Positions 17,583 through 25,134 of a stretch of DNA of 64,000 nucleotides are shown here, one piece after another. The stretch is taken from positions 62,001 to 126,000 of the forward strand of contig CALWVS010000002.1 in NCBI GenBank assembly GCA_944385095.1, written 5' to 3'. Source of the DNA: an uncultured Oscillospiraceae bacterium. Its GTDB lineage: Bacteria; Bacillota; Clostridia; Oscillospirales; Oscillospiraceae. The translations under genes and the position numbers were made by a program. The notes below the pieces were generated by a model, which worked only from the letters and a program-made list of their open reading frames with translations, did no database searches and was not told the DNA's origin. Position 1 is the stretch's first letter. Every line of letters begins with the position of its first letter.

Positions 17583-18789
17583 CTAAAATCCCTCCCAGCT
17601 GTTGATAATGTGCCCAGAAATTTGGATAGGATTTTTTGACACACTCTGCCCCTGTCAAAGTGATGGGCTGTTGGCATGCTGTGGCAGCAATAGCAGCCAT
17701 CATGGCAATCCGGTGGTCATTGCAACAATCTATGGTGACACCACCAGAAAGATGACTGACACCTTGAATGGTCAGTGAATCTGTCTGTTCCTCTACATGC
17801 CCACCAAGAGCATTTAAAGTAATCGCAACGGTATGGAGACGGTCACTTTCTTTCATGCGCAATCTGGCTGCGTTGACAAGATGGGTGGTACCAGAGCGCA
17901 GTGCAGCCATCAACGCCAGAGGGGGGACAAGGTCGGGACATTGAGATACATCCAGTTCTACGGTGGTGTTAGGTCTTGCCAGTGTCCAATAGTACTGTGC
18001 CACCTGTCTGTCTCCCTGTTTGGAGGTGGTGTTTAGTCCCTGTAAGGTCACTTGATTGTCTAAAAAATTGGCTGCATACCAGAATCCAGCCTGAGACCAA
18101 TCCCCTTCTACGGTCTGATTCTGTGCCTGATAGGTTTGATTGCCTTTGATTTTAAAATGACCAGTGGAAGATTCCTCAATCTCAATCCCAAAGGTAGAAA
18201 GGGTGTCCAAGGTCAAATCTACATAGCCACGGGACTCCAATGCACTGGTCAAAATCAGTTCAGAATCTCCATTCAAAAGAGGAAGCGCATACAAAAGACC
18301 AGTGACAAATTGACTGGATACATCCCCAGGCAGAGAGTAGGAACCAGAGGTTAATTGCCCCTGTAGTGTGAGGATATCCTGTTCCTGCTGCCACAAAATT
18401 CCCTTATTTTCAAATAAGATTTGATAAGGGGTTTGTGGACGCTTCATCAACCGTCCTCGACCGGTAAAAGAGCCACCACTGCACAGAGCCAATGCAATGG
18501 GAATGAAAAAACGCAGTGTAGAACCAGATTCCCCACAATCAAAGTGTGGTTTGGAAGTGTAGCTTTGGTGAGGAGACAGCGTGACACAGTCAGAACCCTG
18601 TTGGAATGGAATGCCCATAGCACTTAAACAGGAGAGAGTAGCAGAAATGTCCTCTGAAAAAGACAGATTGGAAATGGTACAGGTTTTTTGAGACAACCCT
18701 GCTGCCAAAAGAAGACGGTGCGCCTGACTTTTGCTGGGTGGGATGGTAAGAGTACCAGACAATTTGTGGGGATGAATCGTCAAATCCAA
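17563..18789 (-). CDS. aroA: 3-phosphoshikimate 1-carboxyvinyltransferase (EPSP synthase)
   Basis: 408 residues. Joins shikimate 3-phosphate with phosphoenolpyruvate (shikimate step 6). Motifs: IPPSKSQAHRLLLAAGLS at the N-terminus, DCGESGSTLRFFIPIALAL near residue 85, RLRMKESDRL near 310 and DHRIAMMAAIAA near 350. The loop DCGESGSTLRF has alanine-free GESGST where class I enzymes have LGNAGTA, pointing to a class II-like EPSP synthase. A TTG at 18789 is preferred as start (AGGAGG 7 bases upstream); the GTG at 18798 is part of that ribosome-binding site. aroB ends inside the same site. Confidence 0.93.
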   Translation of the reverse strand: MDLTIHPHKLSGTLTIPPSKSQAHRLLLAAGLSQKTCTISNLSFSEDISATLSCLSAMGIPFQQGSDCVTLSPHQSYTSKPHFDCGESGSTLRFFIPIALALCSGGSFTGRGRLMKRPQTPYQILFENKGILWQQEQDILTLQGQLTSGSYSLPGDVSSQFVTGLLYALPLLNGDSELILTSALESRGYVDLTLDTLSTFGIEIEESSTGHFKIKGNQTYQAQNQTVEGDWSQAGFWYAANFLDNQVTLQGLNTTSKQGDRQVAQYYWTLARPNTTVELDVSQCPDLVPPLALMAALRSGTTHLVNAARLRMKESDRLHTVAITLNALGGHVEEQTDSLTIQGVSHLSGGVTIDCCNDHRIAMMAAIAATACQQPITLTGAECVKKSYPNFWAHYQQLGGILDGFLLG

Positions 18790-18794
18790 AGGGA

Positions 18795-19877
18795 TCACCT
18801 CCTGAATGTTGGAGCCAGAAGCTCCAAAAGTTGTTCTTTTTTCATAGGATGGGGAACTGCATGTCCCAACTGCTCTAGTAAAATTAAGGTAATCTGGTCA
18901 CCAGAACGTTTTTTATCCAATCCCACCGCTTCTTCCAGAGTAGACCAGGGGCAGGGAATTTGTGTGGGTAGATGGTACTGCTCCAAAATAGAAGTAACCA
19001 TCGGTTTGATTTCCTTTGGAGTAACACCCAAAGCAATGCCCAAATCAATGGCACAACACATACCCGCTGCAACCCCTTGACCGTGGGTATAGGTCACATA
19101 GTGACCAGCCAATTCAAAGGCATGACCAATGGTGTGCCCAAAATTTAAGGTCATACGCAGTCCAGTATCTCGCTCATCCTGTAAAACCACCTGTCTTTTT
19201 TGGTCACAACAGGTATAAATGACTTCCTCAATGTGAGCCATCACACCAGAACGACCGCCACACTGAGCCAAAAAAGAAAAGAAATCTGCATTTCCAATGC
19301 ACCCATATTTAATCACTTCTGCCATGCCATCGGAGAATGTGGCATCTGACAGGGTTTGCAATACATTGGGGTCGATAAATACTGCTTTAGGCTGCCAGAA
19401 TGCGCCAGCCAGATTTTTGCCAGCCTGTAAGTCCACCGCCACCTTGCCGCCAACAGAGGAATCTACTTGGGAGAGCAGTGTAGTGGGAATTTGAATGTAA
19501 GCCACGCCGCGTAAAATGGTAGCTGCTGCAAAACCAGCCAAATCTCCCACAACACCACCGCCCAACGCAATCACAGCATCTGTGCGGGTGAGCCCCAAAG
19601 ACATCATTTCTTCCCAAAGTGCCACCAGATGTTCTGTGGATTTGGAGGACTCTCCAGCAGGAACAACTGAGATATGGACAGCAAAGCCTGCATTTTGGAG
19701 AGATGTGTTGACCTGTGCTCCATAGAGGTCATAGACAGTCTGGTCAGTCACAACAAACAGCCGCTGTGCTTTGGGTAGCAGCTCTTTACAGCGCAGACCA
19801 ACAGAAGAAAGCAATCCTCGCTCTATTTCAATCTCATAGGAGCGACCTGGCAGGTCAACTGTCAATGTCTTTTTCAT
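18795..19877 (-). CDS. aroB: 3-dehydroquinate synthase
   Basis: 360 residues. NAD- and metal-dependent enzyme for shikimate step 2. Motifs: GGGVVGDLAGFAAATILRG, IPTTLLSQVDSSVGGKVAVD, EVIKYG, and the metal histidines in NFGHTIGHAFE and THGQGVAAGM. ATG at 19877 follows AAAGGTGG and overlaps the tyrA stop by 4 bases. The TGA stop lies within the aroA Shine-Dalgarno. Confidence 0.96.
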   Translation of the reverse strand: MKKTLTVDLPGRSYEIEIERGLLSSVGLRCKELLPKAQRLFVVTDQTVYDLYGAQVNTSLQNAGFAVHISVVPAGESSKSTEHLVALWEEMMSLGLTRTDAVIALGGGVVGDLAGFAAATILRGVAYIQIPTTLLSQVDSSVGGKVAVDLQAGKNLAGAFWQPKAVFIDPNVLQTLSDATFSDGMAEVIKYGCIGNADFFSFLAQCGGRSGVMAHIEEVIYTCCDQKRQVVLQDERDTGLRMTLNFGHTIGHAFELAGHYVTYTHGQGVAAGMCCAIDLGIALGVTPKEIKPMVTSILEQYHLPTQIPCPWSTLEEAVGLDKKRSGDQITLILLEQLGHAVPHPMKKEQLLELLAPTFRR

Positions 19878-20707
19878 TCTGCATCCACCTTTTCTTTGCA
19901 AATTCGACCTTCAGCCAACAGGGTACACAGCCGGTCCCCATTGCCCTGTTCCAGCGCAGTGCGATATTCCTGCAAAGCACCAATCACCTGATCCAACTCT
20001 GTCAGAAGATAGTCCCGATTCTCCAAAAACAGGTCTGTCCACATGTGTTCATTGAGCCATGCCACTCTGGTTAAGTCCAAGTAACTGCCAGCAGAGTATC
20101 CCTTGTGCATTTGTGCACGGGGGCTTTTGACATAGGCATTGGATAGAATGTGGCACATCTGGGAGGTATAAGCAATCATTTCATCGTGATGCTCTGCTGT
20201 CGTCACGGTCAGATGGGCAAAACCGGCAGGAGCTAACATTTTTTTCACCCGATCCAGCAGCATAATGTCATCCCGATTTTGTGGAACAATGACCATAGGT
20301 GCACCCTGAAACAGGTCTGCCTTACTGTTGGCAAAGCCAGAATACTGTGTGCCTGCCATGGGATGACCACCTACAAATGTGAAACCATACTGTTCCGCAA
20401 GAGAAAAACCAACACGACAAATTTCACGTTTCACACCACAACAGTCCATGACTAAAGTGGTGGGGGAGATGTAGGGGGCAATTCGTTCCAGATAATCCAC
20501 GGAAATTTCTGGATAGAGGGCAATTAGGAGCAAGTCACAGGTAGAAATGGTGGTTTCATCCAAATCTCCACTGAGTGTGCCTTGCAGTTTAGCAAAATCC
20601 TGCACCACACGGTTGCCATCATAGCCATATACCGTTGCACCACTTTTTTCATAGGCTTTTGCAAGAGAACCACCAATGAGACCAAGTCCAGCTACGCCAA
20701 CAATCAT
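19874..20707 (-). CDS. tyrA: Prephenate dehydrogenase
   Basis: 277 residues. Oxidative decarboxylation of prephenate to 4-hydroxyphenylpyruvate for tyrosine. The NAD-binding loop GLGLIGGSLAKAYE is at the N-terminus, with DCCGVKREI and VGGHPMAGTQYSGF as the prephenate dehydrogenase signatures. There is no C-terminal ACT domain, unlike many Gram-positive TyrA proteins, so tyrosine feedback would have to act elsewhere, for example on the operon attenuator. AAGGAGG precedes the ATG at 20707. It lies 11 bases after aroF. Confidence 0.94.
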   Translation of the reverse strand: MIVGVAGLGLIGGSLAKAYEKSGATVYGYDGNRVVQDFAKLQGTLSGDLDETTISTCDLLLIALYPEISVDYLERIAPYISPTTLVMDCCGVKREICRVGFSLAEQYGFTFVGGHPMAGTQYSGFANSKADLFQGAPMVIVPQNRDDIMLLDRVKKMLAPAGFAHLTVTTAEHHDEMIAYTSQMCHILSNAYVKSPRAQMHKGYSAGSYLDLTRVAWLNEHMWTDLFLENRDYLLTELDQVIGALQEYRTALEQGNGDRLCTLLAEGRICKEKVDAE

Positions 20708-20718
20708 GGGATACCTCC

Positions 20719-21729
20719 TTACTGCTGAGGGCAAACAATGTTGCGAATCTGACGAACCGCCTCTGCCACATCTTCAAATTGTTCAGGGCGCAGAGACTGA
20801 GGACCGTCACACAGGGCACGGGCAGGGTCGTTGTGCACCTCAATAATCAGACCATCTGCCCCACAGGCAGCGGCAGCCAGTGCCATAGGCTTTACATAGC
20901 GGGCTACTCCTGTAGCGTGGCTGGGGTCAACCACAACAGGAAGGTGGGTTAATTCATGGAGCACTGTAACAGCAGATAAATCCAAAGTATTGCGTGTGGC
21001 AGTTTCAAAGGTACGAATGCCACGCTCACAGAGAATCACATTGCTATTGCCACCAGCCATTACATATTCTGCACTCATCAGCAGTTCCTTAATGGTATTG
21101 GCAAGACCACGCTTAATCAGAATAGGTTTTTGTGTTTTGCCCAGTTCCTTCAAAAGCTCAAAGTTCTGCATATTGCGTGCTCCAACCTGAATCACATCCA
21201 CGTCTTCAAAAAGGGGCAAATGGTTGGCGTTCATGATTTCTGTTACAATGGGAAGTCCAGTTTCACGCTTTGCTTCCAACAGCAAATCAATGCCATCTGC
21301 CTTCAGTCCCTGGAAGTCGTAGGGAGAAGTGCGGGGCTTGAATGCACCGCCACGCAGCATGGTAGCACCAGCAGCCTTTACACTTTTGGCAACAGTAATA
21401 ATTTGCTCACGACTCTCCACAGAGCAGGGACCAGCAATCATAGCAAAATGACCGCCGCCAATTTTTTCCTCACCGACTTCAATGATAGAATCCATAGGAT
21501 GGAATTTGCGGTTACTGCTTTTGTATGGCTCAGATACTCGCTTGACGCCATCTACAATATCCAGACTGGACAACAGCTCCTCATCCAGACGGCTGGTATC
21601 ACCAATGATGCCAATGATGGTAGCATAATCACCAGAGGAGATGTGGGTACGAAGGTTTTGAGATTCAATCCACTGAATTAAGTCACGAATGCGAGCCTCA
21701 CTGGCACTTTGTTTTAAAATGATAACCAT
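20719..21729 (-). CDS. aroF: 3-deoxy-7-phosphoheptulonate (DAHP) synthase
   Basis: 336 residues. First committed enzyme of aromatic synthesis (phosphoenolpyruvate plus erythrose 4-phosphate). The N-terminal about 70 residues form the ferredoxin-like regulatory domain of type I-beta enzymes (MVIILKQSASEARIRDLI). The barrel follows: IAGPCSVESREQI, RGGAFKPRTSPYDFQG, QVGARNMQNF, LIKRGLANTIKE, and VVDPSHATG. The ATG at 21729 has AAAGGAC upstream. First structural gene of the operon, directly behind the attenuator hairpin. Confidence 0.95.
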   Translation of the reverse strand: MVIILKQSASEARIRDLIQWIESQNLRTHISSGDYATIIGIIGDTSRLDEELLSSLDIVDGVKRVSEPYKSSNRKFHPMDSIIEVGEEKIGGGHFAMIAGPCSVESREQIITVAKSVKAAGATMLRGGAFKPRTSPYDFQGLKADGIDLLLEAKRETGLPIVTEIMNANHLPLFEDVDVIQVGARNMQNFELLKELGKTQKPILIKRGLANTIKELLMSAEYVMAGGNSNVILCERGIRTFETATRNTLDLSAVTVLHELTHLPVVVDPSHATGVARYVKPMALAAAACGADGLIIEVHNDPARALCDGPQSLRPEQFEDVAEAVRQIRNIVCPQQ

Positions 21730-21760
21730 AAGAAACGTCCTTTCTGGGAACTCCCAATGA

Positions 21761-21811
21761 ATAAAAATACAAAAGAGCCTGTGGTGAAGTGCTTCTTCAC
21801 CACAGGCTCTT
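21761..21811 (-). terminator. Attenuator terminator before aroF
   Basis: Perfect 17-bp arms at 21773-21789 and 21795-21811 with a 5-nt loop, followed on the minus strand by TTTTGTATTTTTAT. It lies between the leader-peptide stop and aroF, 30-80 bases before the start codon, so it would stop transcription ahead of the operon. The segment 21847-21860 in the leader can pair with the 5' arm as an antiterminator. Confidence 0.85.
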
Positions 21812-21831
21812 AACATCCCGTATCATTCCAG

Positions 21832-21942
21832 TTACACTGGGGAGGGAAGCCGATTCTGTGCAGCAGAAAACACTTCTACCTGTTTGACACTGAAGCCAAA
21901 AAAGTAAAAGTAGCTAAAAAAGAATGCTGCAAACAAATACAT
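21832..21942 (-). CDS. Phe/Tyr-rich leader peptide of the aromatic operon
   Basis: 36 codons from ATG at 21942 to TAA at 21832. The peptide starts MYLFAAFFFSYFYFFGF: 11 of residues 2-17 are Phe or Tyr (12 of all 36 residues), with no Trp. A good Shine-Dalgarno (GAGGAG, 8 bases upstream) and a promoter about 50 bases upstream support expression. The stop lies about 20 bases before the terminator hairpin, and codons 28-32 overlap the proposed antiterminator strand. Ribosome stalling at uncharged Phe or Tyr codons would free that strand and allow read-through. Function is inferred from architecture. Confidence 0.8.
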   Translation of the reverse strand: MYLFAAFFFSYFYFFGFSVKQVEVFSAAQNRLPSPV

Positions 21943-21984
21943 AATCGGAACTCCTCTCTTTACAGGAATAAAGTCTACGCCCCT

Positions 21985-22014
21985 ATGTTAGCACCAGAAA
22001 AGCCGTTCTGTCAA
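21985..22014 (-). promoter_or_regulatory. Promoter of the aromatic operon
   Basis: On the minus strand a perfect TTGACA (22009-22014) and TAACAT (21985-21990) with an 18-base spacer. Transcription would start near 21978, about 35 bases before the leader-peptide ATG. Confidence 0.72.
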
Positions 22015-22080
22015 TGAAAAATCAAGATTATATTTGATAAAATCTACAAGAGAATAAGTTTATTTTTATACAAAAATTAC

Positions 22081-22115
22081 AAAACTGGGCACTGCCAGAA
22101 ACAGTGCCCAGTTTT
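22081..22115 (-). terminator. rho-independent terminator of rnj
   Basis: A 14-bp stem (AAAACTGGGCACTG/CAGTGCCCAGTTTT) with a 7-nt loop, then TTTTGTAATTTTTG on the minus strand. The rnj stop codon lies two bases before it, at 22117-22119. Confidence 0.88.
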
Positions 22116-22116
22116 C

Positions 22117-23775
22117 TTATACTTCCATAATAACCGGTAAAATCATGGGTGAACGTTTGGTTTTCTTATAGAGATAGCTGGAAAGTTCATTTTTGACAGA
22201 CTGTTTGATGGCTGACCAATCAGTAGCATAGCGGGCATCTACATTCATAATCCCATCCAATGCCACCTGACGCAGTTCTTCCATCAGACCTTCTGATTCC
22301 TTTACATACACAAAGCCACGGGTGATAATATCAGGACCGGAGACCAGTGCACCATCTTCACCAGACATGGATACTACAACTACCACCATACCATCCTGTG
22401 CCAGATGTCTGCGGTCACGCAGCACAACACTGCCCACATCTCCCACACCAGAGCCATCCACAAATACTTTACCTGCGGTAACAGTACCTGCCAGTTTACA
22501 GCCTTTGGCAGTAATTTCAATGACCCGACCAATGTCAGAAATAATGACATTGTTGGCGGGCATTCCCATATCACGGGCAAGTTTGGCATGAATTTGGAGC
22601 ATACGTTGTTCGCCATGGATCGGAATAAAGTATTTGGGTTTAATGAGGGCATGAATGATTTTCAGTTCGTCCTGGCAGGCGTGACCGGACACATGCAGGG
22701 CACGTTCCCGTTCATTGAGCACCTCAGCCCCTTTTCGATACAGTTCATTGATGACATTGCCAATGGAATTTTCATTGCCAGGAATGGCAGAGGCAGACAT
22801 AATAATGCGGTCTCCGGGCAAAATTTCCACCTGACGATGGGTAGAAAAAGCCATACGGGACAAAGCAGACATGGTTTCTCCCTGACTGCCAGTGGTAATA
22901 ATACAGACTTTATGCTTTGGCAGGGATTTAATCTGGTTTAAGTCCATCAGAATACCATCTGGGATGTTCATATAGCCCAGTTCTGTGGACACTTTCATGG
23001 CGTTTTCCATGGAACGACCAGTGACAGCCACCCGTCTGCCGTAGCGGGCAGCCACATCAATAATTTGCTGGAGGCGGTCTACATTGGAGGCAAAGGTAGT
23101 GACAATGATGCGCTCCTGACACCCCTTAAACAGTGCATCAAAAGAGGCTCCCACACTGCGTTCTGTGCGTGTGAAGCCAGGACGTTCCACATTGGTGGAG
23201 TCTGCCAGAAGAGCAAGAACCCCTTCATTTCCCAGTGCACCCAGACGGGCAAGGTCAATCATACCGCCCTGAATGGGGGTTGCATCAATTTTGAAGTCGC
23301 CGGTATGAATACACACACCCAATGGGCAGCGAATGGCAAAACCCACCGCATCTGCAATGGAGTGATTTACATGGATAAATTCAATGGAGAACTTTCCTAC
23401 TTTTACTACATCGCCCGCTTCACATGTAATCAATTTTGTTTTGGAAAGCAGACGATGCTCCTCTAATTTCAGTTGAATGAGACCTGCACTCATTCTTGTG
23501 GCATAAATGGGGGCATTGATGGAGCGCAGAACGTAGGGAAGTGCGCCAATATGGTCCTCATGTCCATGGGTAATAAAAATGCCACGGATTTTACTCTGAT
23601 TTTTGATGAGGTAACTTACATCTGGAATCACCACATCAATACCATACATATCATCGTCTGGAAATCCCATACCGCAGTCAATCACTACAATATCATTTCC
23701 ATATTCAAATACGGTAAGGTTTTTGCCAATCTCATTCAATCCACCTAAGGATATAATTTTTAGTTTTTCAGCCAT
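22117..23775 (-). CDS. rnj: Ribonuclease J
   Basis: About 552 residues. Metallo-beta-lactamase/beta-CASP RNase with 5'-3' exo- and endonuclease activity. The metal site is ITHGHEDHIGALPYVL near residue 70, with IHTGDFKID and the beta-CASP motifs ADSTN, TTFASNVDR and SGHACQDELKIIHALIKPKYFIPIHGE. A C-terminal RNase J domain ends in KRSPMILPVIMEV. ATG at 23775 begins MAEKLKIISLGGLNEIGKN, the normal N-terminus. Its Shine-Dalgarno AAGGAG is 13 bases away, and a TTG four codons upstream is too close, so the exact start is uncertain. A long structured leader precedes it. Confidence 0.93.
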   Translation of the reverse strand: MAEKLKIISLGGLNEIGKNLTVFEYGNDIVVIDCGMGFPDDDMYGIDVVIPDVSYLIKNQSKIRGIFITHGHEDHIGALPYVLRSINAPIYATRMSAGLIQLKLEEHRLLSKTKLITCEAGDVVKVGKFSIEFIHVNHSIADAVGFAIRCPLGVCIHTGDFKIDATPIQGGMIDLARLGALGNEGVLALLADSTNVERPGFTRTERSVGASFDALFKGCQERIIVTTFASNVDRLQQIIDVAARYGRRVAVTGRSMENAMKVSTELGYMNIPDGILMDLNQIKSLPKHKVCIITTGSQGETMSALSRMAFSTHRQVEILPGDRIIMSASAIPGNENSIGNVINELYRKGAEVLNERERALHVSGHACQDELKIIHALIKPKYFIPIHGEQRMLQIHAKLARDMGMPANNVIISDIGRVIEITAKGCKLAGTVTAGKVFVDGSGVGDVGSVVLRDRRHLAQDGMVVVVVSMSGEDGALVSGPDIITRGFVYVKESEGLMEELRQVALDGIMNVDARYATDWSAIKQSVKNELSSYLYKKTKRSPMILPVIMEV

Positions 23776-23821
23776 AATACCATTCAAACTCCTTTTTTAT
23801 CATTTTTAAGAGAGAACAGCC

Positions 23822-24075
23822 CTGTTAAGAAAACAGCACGCAAACCGGACGAAGAACACAACTGCTCCTAGACCCTGCCTCGTCTGGAGAATATTGTGCT
23901 TTCTTCGTCTTTCTCAAAAGGGAACTGTGTCTAAGGACACCAAATTGGTCATACTACCAACAGGGAAGTCCTCTGTGTGATTTAAACGCAACAGGAAACT
24001 GAGTGTTTGACTGATGCGTATAAATGAAACTTTAATGCCCATTTCTACTTTGGGCAAATCTCAGGAAGTAATCTG
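23822..24075 (-). promoter_or_regulatory. Long structured 5' leader of rnj
   Basis: No gene is visible in 23776-24115. On the minus strand the region holds several hairpins in series. GCCCA/TGGGC is at 24037-24055 and GTGTC-CTTA-GACAC at 23927-23940. A compound stem at 23848-23909 has outer arms GACGAAGAA/TTCTTCGTC and inner pairs CACAA/TTGTG, CTCC/GGAG and AGAC/GTCT, and CTGTT/AACAG is at 23822-23836. A TATACT-type -10 near 24082-24087 could start the transcript. RNases often control their own mRNA through such leaders; that role is inference, and an independent small RNA is also possible. Confidence 0.5.
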
Positions 24076-24324
24076 TAACAGTATACCATACTTTTGTGAT
24101 TCTGTATACCACAAAGATGATTGGTCCCTTTTCAAGATAAGTAGTGATGGCCCAAACTCCGGCAGTTTCACTAAACAGCAGGAATGAACAGTTACCGCTG
24201 TCTTTTGGAAAGGCATTTTGATATTTGAAAAGAGAAAGATAATATGGATTTGTTCACAGGTTTGTGCTATATTTTAGCCAAGTAGCAGATCAATAAATCA
24301 GCATTGACAAAGGAGTGTGATTGT

Positions 24325-24561
24325 ATGAAAATTACAAAAATCATTTTATCTATAATAACAATGCTTTTCGCTGTATTAGGATTAGTAAAAATTCTTCCTT
24401 TTGACATGGCAAACCCGATTATGCTTGTATCACTTGCCACTCTTTTACTATTAAGAAGTGTAGAATATAAAAATAATCGAGATAAAAGTGGTTTTATTAT
24501 GACCTGTTTAACCGCAGTATTTGTCTATGTTGTAGTGATTTACAATGTTTTTATTGGATAG
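24325..24561 (+). CDS. Small two- to three-segment membrane protein inside the element
   Basis: 78 residues, almost entirely hydrophobic: segments at about 5-22, 27-43 and 57-76, separated by short loops (YKNNRDKSG). AAAGGAG lies 10 bases before the ATG at 24325. It resembles small DUF3953-type membrane proteins in length and layout, but I cannot confirm that. It is more AT-rich than the flanking genes, consistent with arrival on the element. Confidence 0.6.
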   Translation: MKITKIILSIITMLFAVLGLVKILPFDMANPIMLVSLATLLLLRSVEYKNNRDKSGFIMTCLTAVFVYVVVIYNVFIG

Positions 24562-24572
24562 GAAAATTCCCA

Positions 24573-24698
24573 TTTATCGGGGAGTTTGACGTCAACTTAA
24601 ATGACAGAATACATCAACCGAGAGAGAAAACCCGCAAGGAATCGACCACCGAGATTGAGGAAAACAAGAAGAAAATACAGCAGCATAAGGAGTTTTAA
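24573..24698 (+). pseudogene. Remnant resembling the C-terminus of a large serine recombinase
   Basis: An open stretch without a start codon reads FIGEFDVNLNDRIHQ and ends IEENKKKIQQHKEF before TAA at 24696. 'FIGEFD' followed by a Lys-rich tail resembles the C-termini of transposon-type serine recombinases (commonly YYNFIG-type endings). No upstream portion is present, so this would be a decayed fragment. The assignment rests on a short motif and is tentative. Confidence 0.35.
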
Positions 24699-24848
24699 TA
24701 AGCTGTCGGGATTCCCGTCAAATTGACGGAAATTTTCAATTTCCCTTGAAATCACTACTTATCTTAAAAAGGGAGGATGATTGAGAGGAGAGAAGTAGAA
24801 AATATGTTAGTTATAGTTTCCTAATTTGCTGAATTTCAACTGGAACAC

Positions 24849-24877
24849 TTGTGATGAATACACAAATATGATATACT
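24849..24877 (+). promoter_or_regulatory. Promoter of the DUF1653 gene
   Basis: TTGTGA (24849-24854) and TATACT (24872-24877) with a 17-base spacer, 36 bases before the DUF1653 start codon. Confidence 0.65.
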
Positions 24878-24912
24878 TTCTATGAGAATACATACAGGAA
24901 AGGGGGGGCAAT

Positions 24913-25134
24913 ATGGATAGAATTCCATTGGGTCGATACCGCCACTTTAAAGGGGGGCTCTATCAGGTCATTGGGATCGCATCCCACTCAGAAACCTTGG
25001 AACCTATGGTGGTGTATCAGGCATTATATGGAGAAAAGGGGCTCTGGGTGCGACCAGCCACCATGTGGAATGCGTGGGTGGAGCGGGATGGCTACCAAGG
25101 TCCTCGCTTTTCTCTTGTGGAGGATGAGGAATGA
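24913..25134 (+). CDS. DUF1653 domain protein
   Basis: 73 residues that are almost all one DUF1653 domain: GRYRHFKGGLYQVIGIASHSETLEPMVVY and the later WVRPATMWNAWVE. The fold is a small beta barrel of unknown function, common as a stand-alone protein in Firmicutes. AGGAAAGGGGGG precedes the ATG. Its stop overlaps the next gene start (ATGA), so the two are co-translated. Confidence 0.85.
   Translation: MDRIPLGRYRHFKGGLYQVIGIASHSETLEPMVVYQALYGEKGLWVRPATMWNAWVERDGYQGPRFSLVEDEE

Larger units (their letters stand above)
24116..24783. mobile_element. 652-bp inverted-repeat element with 8-bp target duplication
   Basis: Terminal inverted repeats of 25 bp lie at 24124-24148 and 24751-24775, matching at 23 of 25 positions (common core AAGATAAGTAGTGAT). 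They are bordered outside by an exact 8-bp direct repeat GATGATTG at 24116-24123 and 24776-24783. That is the footprint of a transposition event. No transposase gene is inside; it holds a 78-codon gene and a recombinase-like remnant. It sits just upstream of the presumed rnj promoter. The family cannot be named by eye; 8-bp duplications occur in several IS families, including ISL3 and IS66. Confidence 0.72.

Noticed and set aside
21761-22014. T-box riboswitch before aroF
   Set aside because: I looked for the conserved T-box bulge sequence (AGGGTGGNACCGCG-like) and specifier hairpin and found neither; the Phe/Tyr-rich leader frame explains the region better.
23822-24075. 6S RNA or a known riboswitch upstream of rnj
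   Set aside because: The hairpins do not show a single long rod with a central bubble, nor any riboswitch core I recognise; kept only as a structured leader.
24601-24729. Alternative short frame starting ATGACAGAATAC inside the element
   Set aside because: No Shine-Dalgarno and Arg/Lys/Pro-rich random composition; the overlapping FIGEFD frame looks more protein-like.
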